Positions 1 through 10,567 of a stretch of DNA of 64,000 nucleotides are shown piece by piece. The translations under genes were made by a program, and so were the position numbers. Numbering within the stretch: the first letter of the stretch is position 1; each line of letters starts with the position of its first letter. The notes beneath the pieces are model-generated. The model had not been told where the DNA came from. It saw nothing but the letters and a program-made list of their open reading frames with translations, and did no database searches. Origin of the DNA: Cytophagales bacterium (GTDB taxonomy: Bacteria; Bacteroidota; Bacteroidia; Cytophagales; Cyclobacteriaceae). The DNA lies in assembly GCA_022360015.1 (NCBI GenBank), contig JAKSDQ010000250.1, positions 22,666 to 86,665 on the forward strand, in the 5' to 3' direction.

Positions 1-137
1 GTTTTATGACGAATAGTTACTTTGCTTTTTCATATCAATCGTTTTCATCTATTAATTTTATGTATGTAGCCCGACTGCCGAAACGACAACATTCAGTGCC
101 AACAAGATGATAGTCCTTGCGTGTTTGTTGTTTCATG

Positions 138-1094
138 TCAATAAATAGTTAATTTGTTTTTATTCAAATCATAATCAAATTGCATTACCTTGCTCATGTC
201 TTTTATCAGACTTGATAATGTCACACTTTCATAACTTCCTGTAAAGCGATTGACTTTTTGCCTGTTACTTTTGATTTCTACCTCCACATTGAACCATCTT
301 TCCAGGGTTATAGCTATTTCTTCTAATGATTGATCATTAAAAACTAATCTGTTGTCTTTCCACGCCATAAACAATGTTGCTGCAGTGCTATTTCGGGATA
401 GTGTCTGCTTCATGGAAGAGTAGGTACCTAATTGGTCTCTCATAAGAATGAGAGATTCCCCTTTTTTTGTCGATAACCGTACTTTACCCTCCGAAACAGC
501 CACTGTTGTGGTAGTTTCATTGGCATAAGCCCGGACATTGAAAGTTGTACCCAAAACACAAATATTGGTGTGTGAGGTAATCACCTTAAAAGGTCTTGAA
601 CTATCGGGAACCACCTCGAGATATGCTTCACCACTAAGGTAAATGACACGGGCTGTATCACTAAACTGCGCAGGCACACTAAGTTCACTATCGACATTAA
701 GATAAATTATAGTCCCGTCTTCCAGTATCATACGCTTCTTTTCTCCCCTTAGCGCTTTTGTCACATGGTAGGAAGTATTAGATGGCCTGTCACCATGGCT
801 CTTGACAGCCTGGAATCGATACACATAGTAGATCGTTGCAAAAGCCAGGATTGCAGATACCGCAATTCTTAAAGGAGAAAGCCAAAATCGTTTTGACCCC
901 ACTTTTGTCGACTTAGGCTCAACTTGTTGCCATATATCTGTTTTTAGTGACCTTTTGTCAATTCCCTTAAATACATCATCAACGGAGTAGTCCCTTTCAT
1001 TTGAGTAAAGCCATGCTACCACCTGCCGTTTTTCTGCCTCGGTACATTGGCCATTGAAGTATTTTTTTAAAAGTTCCGGGGTAATATCCTCCAT
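138..1094 (-). CDS. FecR family anti-sigma factor/sensor protein
   Basis: 318 aa; N-terminal cytoplasmic segment, one TM, FecR-type core (ILEDGTIIYLNVDSELSVP, GEAYLEV, FKVITSHTNICVLGTTFNVRAY) and C-terminal domain; next to an ECF sigma gene. Confidence 0.92.
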   Translation of the reverse strand: MEDITPELLKKYFNGQCTEAEKRQVVAWLYSNERDYSVDDVFKGIDKRSLKTDIWQQVEPKSTKVGSKRFWLSPLRIAVSAILAFATIYYVYRFQAVKSHGDRPSNTSYHVTKALRGEKKRMILEDGTIIYLNVDSELSVPAQFSDTARVIYLSGEAYLEVVPDSSRPFKVITSHTNICVLGTTFNVRAYANETTTTVAVSEGKVRLSTKKGESLILMRDQLGTYSSMKQTLSRNSTAATLFMAWKDNRLVFNDQSLEEIAITLERWFNVEVEIKSNRQKVNRFTGSYESVTLSSLIKDMSKVMQFDYDLNKNKLTIY

Positions 1095-1174
1095 ATATAT
1101 ATGCGTGTTTGTATATATAATAACATAAGGAGATCATAACCCTAGTCGCGAAGGCAAAATTTCTTTTTTTATTT

Positions 1175-1729
1175 TCAAGAATGCAAATGAAGTTCTTTAG
1201 CCAGATAACTCCTGGCATTTCTGATGTGGTATTCTACGGTTTTAATAGAAATATCCAACTTCTCTGCGATTTGTTTGTGACTCAGGTTGCCTTCCCTGCT
1301 AAGGTGAAATACGGTCTTACATTGGAGGGGTAACCGGTCAATGGCACCATTTAATTGTTCTTTCAATTCACCGTAATATATTCTATTCTCCGTAGTGTTT
1401 TCAGATTCGAGGAAGTTTTGGGAAAAGCGGTCAAAATGCTTTTTGTTAATCTTTTGATTGCGGTAAAAATTATAGACCTGGAATTTTGCTGCCCGTGCCA
1501 GATAATGTTTCAATGGTCGGGAAGCCTTTAATTTGGTACGGCGTTCCCAAAGTGATTTGAATATGTCCTGGGTAAGTTCTTTGGCATCTTCATGGGACAG
1601 AAGACCTTTATAACATATTGAAAAAACATATTCCCAGTAGCGGTCAAATATAATTTTAAAGGCTTTTTCACTGCCCTTACGCAAGTGCCTGACCAGCGTT
1701 TCGTCACTATCTGCATCTGTAAATAACAA
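1175..1729 (-). CDS. ECF-type RNA polymerase sigma-70 factor
   Basis: 184 aa with sigma region 2 and region 4 (KQIAEKLDISIKTVEYHIRNARSYL); upstream of fecR on the same strand. Confidence 0.92.
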   Translation of the reverse strand: MLFTDADSDETLVRHLRKGSEKAFKIIFDRYWEYVFSICYKGLLSHEDAKELTQDIFKSLWERRTKLKASRPLKHYLARAAKFQVYNFYRNQKINKKHFDRFSQNFLESENTTENRIYYGELKEQLNGAIDRLPLQCKTVFHLSREGNLSHKQIAEKLDISIKTVEYHIRNARSYLAKELHLHS

Positions 1730-2227
1730 AACTGAATTTATTAGTTGGGTTGTGAAACATATATTCTAAAACTTTCCTCTCACCGATCTTTTCTCATTTT
1801 AAGTTACCCTGAACTGATTATGAAAAAAATCGAACCATACCCCTATCATTCATGCTTTCCTAACAAGCCATTTTCTTAATCTCAAAGAATTCTTTCATGC
1901 TCAGAGCTATTTAGAATTGATCTAAATAATACAAAGGTATGATCAATAATTTTTGAATCAATCCCCAGCAATAGGTAATTTAGTTGACTAATAGTAGTGA
2001 TTATTTCATGGGCTAACCCGACCTGAAAATGACCGGCAGTTTGTAAATATCTGTGAAACAATCATAAAGATCCTTATTTTTGATTTTGTGAATTATTTGC
2101 TGAAAACACAAAAAATTAACGAATGGTAGTCCGCAAATTATTTTTTCAATGGCGATATGCTAACCTGTTTTTAAGCATCTGTACATCAACGGCAAAGTGG
2201 CCGAATGGTGACATTTTTAGCTGATCA

Positions 2228-3112
2228 ATGACAAGAAATAAAAATATGCCTGATTGCACCGACAAGATAAAAAGCCTGTTTTCCAATAGAAAGCTGGTGA
2301 TTGCGACAAAGCATGAAAAGGAAAAAGCCATCGCACCTTTGGTGGAATCGGCCCTTGGCGTAAAGTGTTTTGTTCCTGAAAACTTTGACACCGATGTTTT
2401 AGGCACCTTTACCGGCGAAACGGAGCGGAAAGACGACCCCTTTACCACATTGAGAAATAAATGTCAAATGGCCATGTCATTAACCAATTGCGACCTGGCC
2501 ATAGCCAGCGAGGGCTCCTTTGGCATGCACCCGGCTATTTTTTTTGTACATGCCGATGATGAGATCCTTATGCTGTTGGACAAAAAAAATGACCTGGAAA
2601 TTGCCGCCCGGGAGCTAAGTGTTGAAACCAACTATAATGGGGCGGAAGTAAAGTCTGAGGAAGAACTTCTGAAATTTGCCGAAAAGGCAGGTTTCCCTTC
2701 TCATGGTTTGGTCCTTCGCATGGAAAAAGAGCATGTGGAAGACATACACAAAGGGATAACGGACTGGGATAGTTTGAAGAAGATCTACGAACAACTTATA
2801 TTAAAATATGGCAGGGCTTATTTGGAAACAGACATGCGCGCGATGTATAACCCAACCAGGATGGCGGTAATTGAAACAGCAGCCAGGAAATTGGTGAATA
2901 AAATCAATTCCTGTTGCCCGCAGTGTGGTACACCGGGTTTTGCAGTCACCGGCACCAAACCCGGATTGCCATGTGGATTTTGCGGGTTGCCTACACAATT
3001 GCCCCTGGCCCATGTGTGGTCTTGTGTTAAATGCCAGTTCACCAAAGAAGAAAACGCCCCCAACCAAAAACAAGAAGCAGATCCGCAATATTGTGACCGG
3101 TGTAATCCGTGA
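2228..3112 (+). CDS. DUF6671-like protein with C-terminal Cys-rich zinc-ribbon-like region
   Basis: 294 aa; LFSNRKLVIATKHEKEKAIAPLVE start; C-terminal CPQCGTPGF / CGFCGLPT / CVKCQF / CDRC pairs. Confidence 0.65.
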   Translation: MTRNKNMPDCTDKIKSLFSNRKLVIATKHEKEKAIAPLVESALGVKCFVPENFDTDVLGTFTGETERKDDPFTTLRNKCQMAMSLTNCDLAIASEGSFGMHPAIFFVHADDEILMLLDKKNDLEIAARELSVETNYNGAEVKSEEELLKFAEKAGFPSHGLVLRMEKEHVEDIHKGITDWDSLKKIYEQLILKYGRAYLETDMRAMYNPTRMAVIETAARKLVNKINSCCPQCGTPGFAVTGTKPGLPCGFCGLPTQLPLAHVWSCVKCQFTKEENAPNQKQEADPQYCDRCNP

Positions 3113-3277
3113 CTAAAAGACCACTTCAACCATGAAAATTTTTAAAACCGGAGACCGATTTAAAACCTTTAAGCAACTTTAAAAGAAAATGTTTTATATC
3201 TTTGTCACCCACACTGAAAACACAAAAGATTACCCGTAGAGGTGTAATCATACATTTCAGTGGTTTTTTTAAATACG

Positions 3278-3357
3278 CATCGGGGTGCTTTTTCCCTGCA
3301 TGAAAAGGCTGAGATAATACCCGGAAACCTGATCTGGATAATACCAGCGAAGGGAAT
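3278..3357 (+). ncRNA. TPP (THI-element) riboswitch aptamer
   Basis: Conserved core read directly: GGGGTGC...GGCTGAGATAATACCCGGAAACCTGATCTGGATAATACCAGCGAAGGGAA. Confidence 0.95.
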
Positions 3358-3388
3358 GTGGCAGTTTTAAGGTGCTAAGTCTGCAAAG

Positions 3389-3423
3389 CCGCATATTCTA
3401 AGATCAGGATATGCGGTTTTTTT
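3389..3423 (+). terminator. Riboswitch expression-platform terminator hairpin
   Basis: CCGCATAT (3389-3396) / ATATGCGG (3409-3416) followed by T7, between the aptamer and the first gene at 3441. Confidence 0.8.
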
Positions 3424-3440
3424 GTTAAACTGATAGTAAC

Positions 3441-4148
3441 ATGGCTTTTGAACTGATCACCCCGGAATTAAAAGAATGGCAAAACCGTAAAGAATGGTTT
3501 TTCCAAAGACAATATACCGACACTTACGAGCTTTGGTATGAAGGTCGCTATAAACGCGCTGAAATATGGCAGAAGAAGGTAATAGCCGACCTGATCGGAA
3601 GCGATAAAAATATTCAGACATTGCTGGAATTCGGTTGTGGTACCACCCGTTTTACCCGGTGGTGGAAGGAGATAGGTATTGAGGCCACAGGGGGTGATAT
3701 TTCCCCTTTTATGCTGGCACAGGGTGCGCATTTGTTTGATGGGGATTTGGTTATGGGTGATTCTCATCACATGCCTTTCAAAGATAATACTTTTGATGCC
3801 GTAGCTTTCATTACCACTTTTGAATACTATCGCGATCCGGTAAAAGTGATCCGGGAAGCTGCCCGGGTGGGGAGACATGGAATCGTGTTTGGCATGATGA
3901 ACCGTAACTCCCCTAAATTGATACGCAGAAGGGCCCAGCAGCTTTTTGGGAAAAACCCATTTTACATTTCCGCAAGATTTTATACGCCTGCTAAACTTAC
4001 AGGTCTGATTGAAAAGGCATTAGCCGGAGAAAAATATATGATCAAGTGGATATGCACCGGTCTGCCCAAGTGGTTTCCTGTGCAGGAATGGCACCTTCCT
4101 TATGGTGATTTTTTTGGATTGTATGTAAAAAAAATAGATAGCTACTGA
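3441..4148 (+). CDS. Class I SAM-dependent methyltransferase
   Basis: 235 aa; LLEFGCGTTRFTRWWKEIGIEATGGDISPFML, MPFKDNTFDAVAFITTFEYYRDP (SAM motif I and downstream). Confidence 0.85.
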   Translation: MAFELITPELKEWQNRKEWFFQRQYTDTYELWYEGRYKRAEIWQKKVIADLIGSDKNIQTLLEFGCGTTRFTRWWKEIGIEATGGDISPFMLAQGAHLFDGDLVMGDSHHMPFKDNTFDAVAFITTFEYYRDPVKVIREAARVGRHGIVFGMMNRNSPKLIRRRAQQLFGKNPFYISARFYTPAKLTGLIEKALAGEKYMIKWICTGLPKWFPVQEWHLPYGDFFGLYVKKIDSY

Positions 4149-4149
4149 C

Positions 4150-5211
4150 ATGGCATCGTTTCCGGAAGCAGGTAAAGTAGATGACGAATTCTTTAAGACC
4201 CTGATATATCCTGGCCTGGGGGCGAACAGGCAAGAAGTAAAGGTAGGCCCTGAATATGGCGTGGATGTATCTGTTGTGAAATTACCCAATGGGTTGGCTA
4301 TGGCCATGACAAGCGATCCGCTTTCGCTGATCCCCACGCTGGGATTGCGGGAGTCGGCATGGCTGTCGGTACAATTGATGGCCAATGATATGGCGACCAC
4401 CGGTTTTTCCGCCAGATATGCGCAGTTTGTCCTCAACCTGCCCCCCTGGTTGAAGGTGAGGGATTTTGAAATATACTGGCAACATATTCATACGTTTTGT
4501 GAAGCATCGGGAATAGCCATTACCGGTGGTCATACAGGGCAGATAGAAGGGCAGCAATCCACCATAGCCGGTGGTGGTACCATGATTACGGTAGCCCCAT
4601 TTGATGAAATACTTACCAGCAAAGGGGCCAATCCCGGCGATGTGCTCATTGTGACCAAGGAATCAGCCATTATATCTTCATCTATACTGGCCCTGAGCTT
4701 TCCCAAAACAGTAAAGGATACTTGTGGAGCAGAGGTCTATCAGGCTGCCTGTGACCTGTTTTATGAGACTACCTCAGTGGAGGAAAGTCTGGCGGCGGTG
4801 GAAATTGGCCGGCACCGACAGGGTGTTACAGCCATGCATGATGTAACAGAAGGGGGAGTATTGGGGGCCATTCACGAGCTTTCATCAGCCTCGGCATGTG
4901 GCGTGGAAGTGGAGGTGGAAAAAATTCCTGTGGGCCACGCACAACAACAAGTGTGTGGTTACTTTGGCATTGACCCGCTCTTTAGCGTAGGGGCAGGGGC
5001 ATTGATCATGACAGCCCACCCCGGAAAAGCAGCCAGTATCGTTACCCATCTCCAAACCAAAGGAATGAAGGCGGCGATCATTGGCAAGATGATGGAAAAG
5101 GACTATGGGCAGTATTTATTGCAAGGCTCATCCGGAAAGCCATTGAAACATCCAGGTACTGATCCATACTGGAAAGCGTTTTTCCTTGCTTTTAAAAAAG
5201 GATTGAAATAA
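4150..5211 (+). CDS. AIR synthase-related protein (HypE/ThiL/SelD superfamily)
   Basis: 353 aa; DPLSLIPTLGLRESAWLSVQLMANDMATTGFSARY, GGHTG, HDVTEGGVLGAIHELS typical of the PurM/HypE fold. Confidence 0.85.
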   Translation: MASFPEAGKVDDEFFKTLIYPGLGANRQEVKVGPEYGVDVSVVKLPNGLAMAMTSDPLSLIPTLGLRESAWLSVQLMANDMATTGFSARYAQFVLNLPPWLKVRDFEIYWQHIHTFCEASGIAITGGHTGQIEGQQSTIAGGGTMITVAPFDEILTSKGANPGDVLIVTKESAIISSSILALSFPKTVKDTCGAEVYQAACDLFYETTSVEESLAAVEIGRHRQGVTAMHDVTEGGVLGAIHELSSASACGVEVEVEKIPVGHAQQQVCGYFGIDPLFSVGAGALIMTAHPGKAASIVTHLQTKGMKAAIIGKMMEKDYGQYLLQGSSGKPLKHPGTDPYWKAFFLAFKKGLK

Positions 5212-5234
5212 GAAAGTTATGAATTAAAAGTATC

Positions 5235-5867
5235 ATGATAAAATATGAGTTGAAAGGGCTTTATCTTGTGGTGGATCCGTGCATACCCGGCATATTGCCA
5301 AAGCTGGAACAGGCCATTAAGGGAGGGGTCGACATGGTGCAAATATGGAATCATTGGCTGCCAGGGCATCAAAAGGAGGAGTTTATTCATACAGTGTGTG
5401 ACATGGCACACCAGCATAACATTCCGGTATTAATTCATGAGGCCTGGGAATGGCTCAGCCGCACCCCCATAGATGGTGTACACTTCGACCAAATCCCTGC
5501 TAATTGGCAGACGGTCAAAAAAGAAATTGATACATCACTGATAACCGGTTTAACCTGTGGTAATGATCTGGAAAAAGTCCGGCTGGCCGCAGAACAGCAA
5601 TTTAGTTACATTTCCTTTTGCGCCCTGTTTCCTTCCGAATCAGCGGGAAGTTGTGAAATTGTTCTGCCTGAGACTATTCTCAAGGCCAGGCAGATCACTT
5701 CTATACCGATTTTTGCTTCCGGAGGTATCGACCATGGGAATCTGGACAAAGTTCTTCCGTTAGGTGTTGATGGGGTAGCGGTTATTTCAGGTATTCTTAA
5801 AGCACGTAACCCGTCTATCGCGGCTTACCAGTATCGACAGGTGTTGGCAGGGTTTGAAAATCAGTGA
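5235..5867 (+). CDS. Thiamine phosphate synthase-like (ThiE-fold) protein, divergent active-site motifs
   Basis: 210 aa TIM-barrel-like; LYLVVDPCI, DGVHFDQ, IPIFASGGIDHGNLDKVLPLGVDGVAVISGIL; downstream of TPP riboswitch. Confidence 0.75.
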   Translation: MIKYELKGLYLVVDPCIPGILPKLEQAIKGGVDMVQIWNHWLPGHQKEEFIHTVCDMAHQHNIPVLIHEAWEWLSRTPIDGVHFDQIPANWQTVKKEIDTSLITGLTCGNDLEKVRLAAEQQFSYISFCALFPSESAGSCEIVLPETILKARQITSIPIFASGGIDHGNLDKVLPLGVDGVAVISGILKARNPSIAAYQYRQVLAGFENQ

Positions 5868-5979
5868 AGGCGTTATAACTATTGGAGCAAATGGGGACAT
5901 TTTGGTGCCTTTTTACCACTGATTTACAATAAAAGAAATTTATTTTGACAGTATATGAATCAGAAAATGAGTTTAGAAT

Positions 5980-6267
5980 ATGAAAGCATCATTGATTAAC
6001 AAACTGGCATGTCCTTTTGACAAGCAGGAATTACAAATACAGGTATATAAAAATGGCCCTGAGAACAGTATCATCGAAGGCATTCTAACATGCCGCACCT
6101 GTAAAAGGTACTATCCTATCGTGCATGGTATCCCGATTATGTCACCCGACGAATACCGGGAACAGGCGTTGGAACAACCCTTATTGCAAAGGTGGAAATA
6201 CCAACTGGAAGGCAAATTTACCATAACGGATGATTTCAGAATGCTCCCCGAAAGTACAGGGGAGTAA
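5980..6267 (+). CDS. Trm112 family protein
   Basis: 95 aa; LINKLACPFDKQELQ...LTCRTCKRYYPIVHGIPIMSPDEYRE. Confidence 0.8.
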   Translation: MKASLINKLACPFDKQELQIQVYKNGPENSIIEGILTCRTCKRYYPIVHGIPIMSPDEYREQALEQPLLQRWKYQLEGKFTITDDFRMLPESTGE

Positions 6268-6279
6268 CCGCTGTTTTGC

Positions 6280-7761
6280 CTATCCTTCCCCGAGATGTTT
6301 CTTATAGAATTTCCATACCTCACGGGCTACATCTCTTCCTAACTCCAGGCCTGCAATGTTATCAGACTGAATATGGTAACCTCCCAGAACCCGTGAGATA
6401 CCCGCCATATCGGCAGTCCCTGTAAATGTGGGGAATTCAAGTATGACCTTTTCTCCAAGGTTTTCCGGTTCTGTAAGCGCACCGGCCACCAGTTCCACTT
6501 TTACTCCAAATTCGTCGCTACCGGTAAAAAGCCTGAGTGCCTCACCACAGGCACCACTTACGCAACTATGCCCTGATACATAGCTGGGAAAAGGGGGGCA
6601 AAGAAACGTTTCAGGGGAATAAGGTCTCCATTGTTGCCCTTTCATCGGTATCATTCCCTTTCCTGGCCCTCCCCAGGCCTCGATCACCTGGTCTTCAAAG
6701 TATTGATGAACCAATGCATAGGGCCTTGCATAATCATAATACATTTTTGAATCCCATGAGGCGATAAAAGCATCCATGGCGGTAACCTGGTTAAAAAAGT
6801 ACATCTTTACGTCCTGATCCAGTGTATGATGGTCCCTTATTGAGACATCCTGGGCAAATTTCAACCAGTGCCCGGCTTGTTGCACCGACTGGGGACCGTC
6901 CCGCATAAACTCCACCAGGGCCTTTTGTTTATCAGTTAAGGTAGCTTGCAGCGCTATTACTTCTTCCACCTCTTGCTGAAGTTGCTCCGAACCAATCATA
7001 GGCGGTGGTCCGGGCCTGAACTGATCGGCCGATTTTAAGGCCACCGGTTTCACTTTGTCCCAGAAAGGTGTCAGGCACCCCGGGGCAAATTTACCGCCCT
7101 CACCATCTGAAAAATACTTAGGTTGCCACCGGTTCGGATCTATGTTTTTATCTGCCGAGTTGACGGGCTCGTAGCCTACGTAATTGAAATAGGGTTGTTC
7201 GTTAGAACCAGCTTCTTCCCCATACTGATTAGCCCCGTCGCCCTTTCTTGCCGCTATTACGTCCCTGGCGGCGAGGTTGCCAATGCCTTCCGGCGTATTC
7301 GGATCCAATGATGTATTGGCCGGATCAAACCCCAATTCCACCATAAATCTTTCAAAAGATGCTTTGTCAGAATAGTAATATTCATTCATGGCCCGGAATG
7401 CCGCATAGCTGATGGCAATTTCTTTGTTTTTTACCGTATGTTCACTTTCCGGCCTTCTGGCTACGGTGGTCAGATAAACAGGGATCGCTTTTTGATCGTA
7501 CCTGGACCAGGCATCAAAAACGGCAACGAAAATCAACCCCAGGTAACGGGAGGTGACAGTGGGTCTTGGCGTAAACCTTTCGGTATCATTGGCGGTGGCT
7601 TCAAGGGCCATTTTTCCCCATTTGTACGCTATATTATCAGCCCCCTTTGGTTGTCCCGGTGAGAGGAAATTGCGCTCATTATGTTGGTTTTTCTCATTTT
7701 TACAGCCTATTGCCAGGCACATACCTATAATCAGGGGTACTAATATTCTATTCATTTTCAA
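6280..7761 (-). CDS. Vanadium-dependent haloperoxidase / PAP2-family secreted lipoprotein-like protein
   Basis: 493 aa, lipobox-like MCLAIGC; ARPYALVHQYF, PPFPSYVSGHSCVSGA(C)GEAL, ISRVLGGYHIQSDN (VHPO active-site signature). Confidence 0.88.
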   Translation of the reverse strand: MKMNRILVPLIIGMCLAIGCKNEKNQHNERNFLSPGQPKGADNIAYKWGKMALEATANDTERFTPRPTVTSRYLGLIFVAVFDAWSRYDQKAIPVYLTTVARRPESEHTVKNKEIAISYAAFRAMNEYYYSDKASFERFMVELGFDPANTSLDPNTPEGIGNLAARDVIAARKGDGANQYGEEAGSNEQPYFNYVGYEPVNSADKNIDPNRWQPKYFSDGEGGKFAPGCLTPFWDKVKPVALKSADQFRPGPPPMIGSEQLQQEVEEVIALQATLTDKQKALVEFMRDGPQSVQQAGHWLKFAQDVSIRDHHTLDQDVKMYFFNQVTAMDAFIASWDSKMYYDYARPYALVHQYFEDQVIEAWGGPGKGMIPMKGQQWRPYSPETFLCPPFPSYVSGHSCVSGACGEALRLFTGSDEFGVKVELVAGALTEPENLGEKVILEFPTFTGTADMAGISRVLGGYHIQSDNIAGLELGRDVAREVWKFYKKHLGEG

Positions 7762-7982
7762 CTAACATTATGGAAATGGTACAAAAATTTTTATTAAACT
7801 AAGGAAAATCAAATGTTTATTCTGATGATACAAGTCATCTTTTTATTTAACTGCACATGCGCTAAAAATGCCTTTACAGCTTATTAGGTTTCAGATAACC
7901 AACTTATATCTGACTTAATAAAACACATTATCCTATGCTACACAAATCAGGTTTTTAGCCTGTTCAGGGTCGCTGCGATATC

Positions 7983-9017
7983 TCAGTAACTCATCTCGTC
8001 CATCTTCACTTTACCCTTGAAGGTCCAGAAAACAAATCCGGTATAGATGGCAACGAGCGGAGCCCCAATGGCAGCTATGGTAAGCATGATACCCAGTGAT
8101 TTCATTGACGAGCTGGCATTGTATATGGTCAGGCTGTTAGCCGGATCGGATGTCGAAATGATAATGGTGGGATACAACTCGAAAGCCACAATGATAAGGA
8201 GCATGGCTACAGTAATTGATGAGAAAACAAATGCATACCAGTACTTCCGTTTGGTCAGGAGCCTGGGAATATTAGCAATACTCAGGAAGGCTATGAGGGG
8301 AATAATGAAAAACGCGGGATTTTCCTTAAAACGGTCGGACAGATGCGGAAAATAAATCAGTGTAAATATGGTAGTAATGCCGAAACTTACCAGAAAGAAT
8401 ATGATGGCCCTTTTTGCCTGCACGATCATACGGGCAAATAACCTGCCTTCGGTTTTCATTATCAGGTAAATGGCGCCATGCATCATGAACAACGCAAGCG
8501 TTGAAATGCCCACCATGATCGCGTAGGGGTTGATAAAACCTAGCCAGTTACCATCAAATTCCTTGTCCGGGCCGATGGCCATTCCTTGAAGAACATTTCC
8601 AAGCACAATTCCCAGAAGCATTGCCAGCATGGTGCTGGATACACAGTATGATATGTCCCATAGCTTTCTCCACCATTTCATGGGTTCTTTGCTTCTAAAT
8701 TCTATCGAGACGGCCCTGAAGATGAGACATGCCAGAAACAACATAAATGGAATGTACATAGCCGAAAAAACAGATGCATAAACCACAGGAAATCCAGCGA
8801 ACAAGGCCCCTCCGCCAATCACCAGCCACACTTCGTTGCCGTCCCAGACAGGACCGACAGCATTCAGGGCTATTCTCCGGCTTTCTTCTTTTTTAAAAAA
8901 CAAATGCCAAGCCCCCGCTCCAAGATCAAAGCCATCCAGTATGGCATATCCTGTGAAAACCGCTCCTAAAACCAGGTACCACCAGGTAGGATAATCAATT
9001 CCCAAAAATGTATCCAT
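7983..9017 (-). CDS. cydB: Cytochrome bd ubiquinol oxidase subunit II
   Basis: 344 aa; LDGFDLGAGAWHLFF, GPVWDGNEVWLVIGGGALFAGFP. Confidence 0.95.
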   Translation of the reverse strand: MDTFLGIDYPTWWYLVLGAVFTGYAILDGFDLGAGAWHLFFKKEESRRIALNAVGPVWDGNEVWLVIGGGALFAGFPVVYASVFSAMYIPFMLFLACLIFRAVSIEFRSKEPMKWWRKLWDISYCVSSTMLAMLLGIVLGNVLQGMAIGPDKEFDGNWLGFINPYAIMVGISTLALFMMHGAIYLIMKTEGRLFARMIVQAKRAIIFFLVSFGITTIFTLIYFPHLSDRFKENPAFFIIPLIAFLSIANIPRLLTKRKYWYAFVFSSITVAMLLIIVAFELYPTIIISTSDPANSLTIYNASSSMKSLGIMLTIAAIGAPLVAIYTGFVFWTFKGKVKMDEMSY

Positions 9018-9028
9018 GCTTTTTGTCT

Positions 9029-10405
9029 TTAGGGTTGAATGACTTTGGCTATTTCTTTTTGCAATGGCCGTTGATCTATCATGGCTCCTTCTCCGGGACC
9101 ATGTTTGATCTTCTTATTCAGCAGGTAAATGAACAAGGCCAGCAACAAGGTATAAATGACAGCGAATAGTATCAATGAAAACAACACCTGATTGGCAGTT
9201 ACCACTTTAGAAAGTGCATCAGATGTCCGTAACAAGCCGTATACGACCCATGGTTGCCGTCCCATCTCCGCGGCATACCACCCCACCTGGTTGGCAATTT
9301 GGGGAAGTATAACGGCAAATACAAAAACCCAGAGCAGCCACTTTTGATCGAACAGCTTACCGCGCCACCATTGAAAGCTGGCATATAAGGTGAGTACTAT
9401 TAATGCCATACCAATGGCAACCATGATGTGATAAAACTGAAATATGGCATTTAAAGCAGTGGGTCTTTCATCCTCCGGAAATGCGTTCAGGCCAGTGACC
9501 GGTGTTTCCGGATCGTAGTGAAGCAGGAAAGACAGGCCGCCTGGAATCTTAATTCCGGTTACCTCCTGGTTTTTTTTATCTACCCAGCCAAAGAGATACA
9601 TATCCGCTACCGCCAGACTGTCGAAATGCCCTTCAAGTGCAGCTAGTTTGGCCGGTTGGTTCTCAGCGACTCCTTCTGCCGACCTGTGCCCGGTAAATAA
9701 TTGAGAAAGCGAAGAAAGGGTGGCTACCACCAGAGCAATTCTGAAGGCCTTTTTGGATACCTCGATGTGCCTTCCTTTCAAAAGGTAATAAGCATGTACA
9801 CTTAATATCAGAAATGCTCCGGCCAGAAAAGCCCCAATCCAGACATGGGTGAGCCTGTCCATGCTGGAAGGATTAAATACCATGGCCCAAAAATCAGTGA
9901 TCTCAGCCCTTGACTCCATCCCTTCGCCTACAATATGATAGCCGGCAGGTGTTTGTTGCCACGAATTAGCCACGACAATCCAAACAGCGGAAAACATAGA
10001 GCCTAACCAAACGCCCAAGGTGGCGATGAAATGCACTTTAGGGCTAACCCTGTTCCACCCGAAAAGCAGGATACCCAGAAAACCGCTTTCCAAAGCAAAA
10101 GCAAAGATACCTTCTGCGGCCAGGGCACTGCCGAAAATATCTCCTACATACCTGGAATAAGTGGCCCAGTTGGTGCCAAACTCGAATTCCATAACAATGC
10201 CTGTGGCAACCCCAATGCCGAAAGTGAGGGCAAAAATTTTGGTCCAAAACCTGGCCAATCGTTCGTAATCGGGATCCTTGGTGCGCAAAAACATGCCTTC
10301 CATGAAGACCATCACTAATCCCAGTCCTATACTAAGTGGCGGGTAGATATAGTGAAATGCAACGGTAAACGCAAACTGTATGCGTGCCAATATTTCTACT
10401 TCCAT
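9029..10405 (-). CDS. cydA: Cytochrome bd ubiquinol oxidase subunit I (short Q-loop type)
   Basis: 458 aa; [78 protein letters not shown]. Confidence 0.95.
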   Translation of the reverse strand: MEVEILARIQFAFTVAFHYIYPPLSIGLGLVMVFMEGMFLRTKDPDYERLARFWTKIFALTFGIGVATGIVMEFEFGTNWATYSRYVGDIFGSALAAEGIFAFALESGFLGILLFGWNRVSPKVHFIATLGVWLGSMFSAVWIVVANSWQQTPAGYHIVGEGMESRAEITDFWAMVFNPSSMDRLTHVWIGAFLAGAFLILSVHAYYLLKGRHIEVSKKAFRIALVVATLSSLSQLFTGHRSAEGVAENQPAKLAALEGHFDSLAVADMYLFGWVDKKNQEVTGIKIPGGLSFLLHYDPETPVTGLNAFPEDERPTALNAIFQFYHIMVAIGMALIVLTLYASFQWWRGKLFDQKWLLWVFVFAVILPQIANQVGWYAAEMGRQPWVVYGLLRTSDALSKVVTANQVLFSLILFAVIYTLLLALFIYLLNKKIKHGPGEGAMIDQRPLQKEIAKVIQP

Positions 10406-10567
10406 TTTTCGCTGTCAGATTATAAGATTTTTCTATAAATTTCTATCTCCCAATCTCACTGCAATAGTACCATTTTTATTCCTATTCTATGTAACAAATG
10501 TTACCGAAAATAATAGAGAGAATAAGTTAATTGCACCATGATTTAAAACAAAACAATCTTGATAAAA

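Noticed and set aside
1528-1716. Antisense ORFs overlapping clear CDSs (also e.g. 2146-2448, 13763-14380, 55724-56317)
   Set aside because: They overlap well-supported genes on the other strand and show no family motif; typical shadow ORFs.
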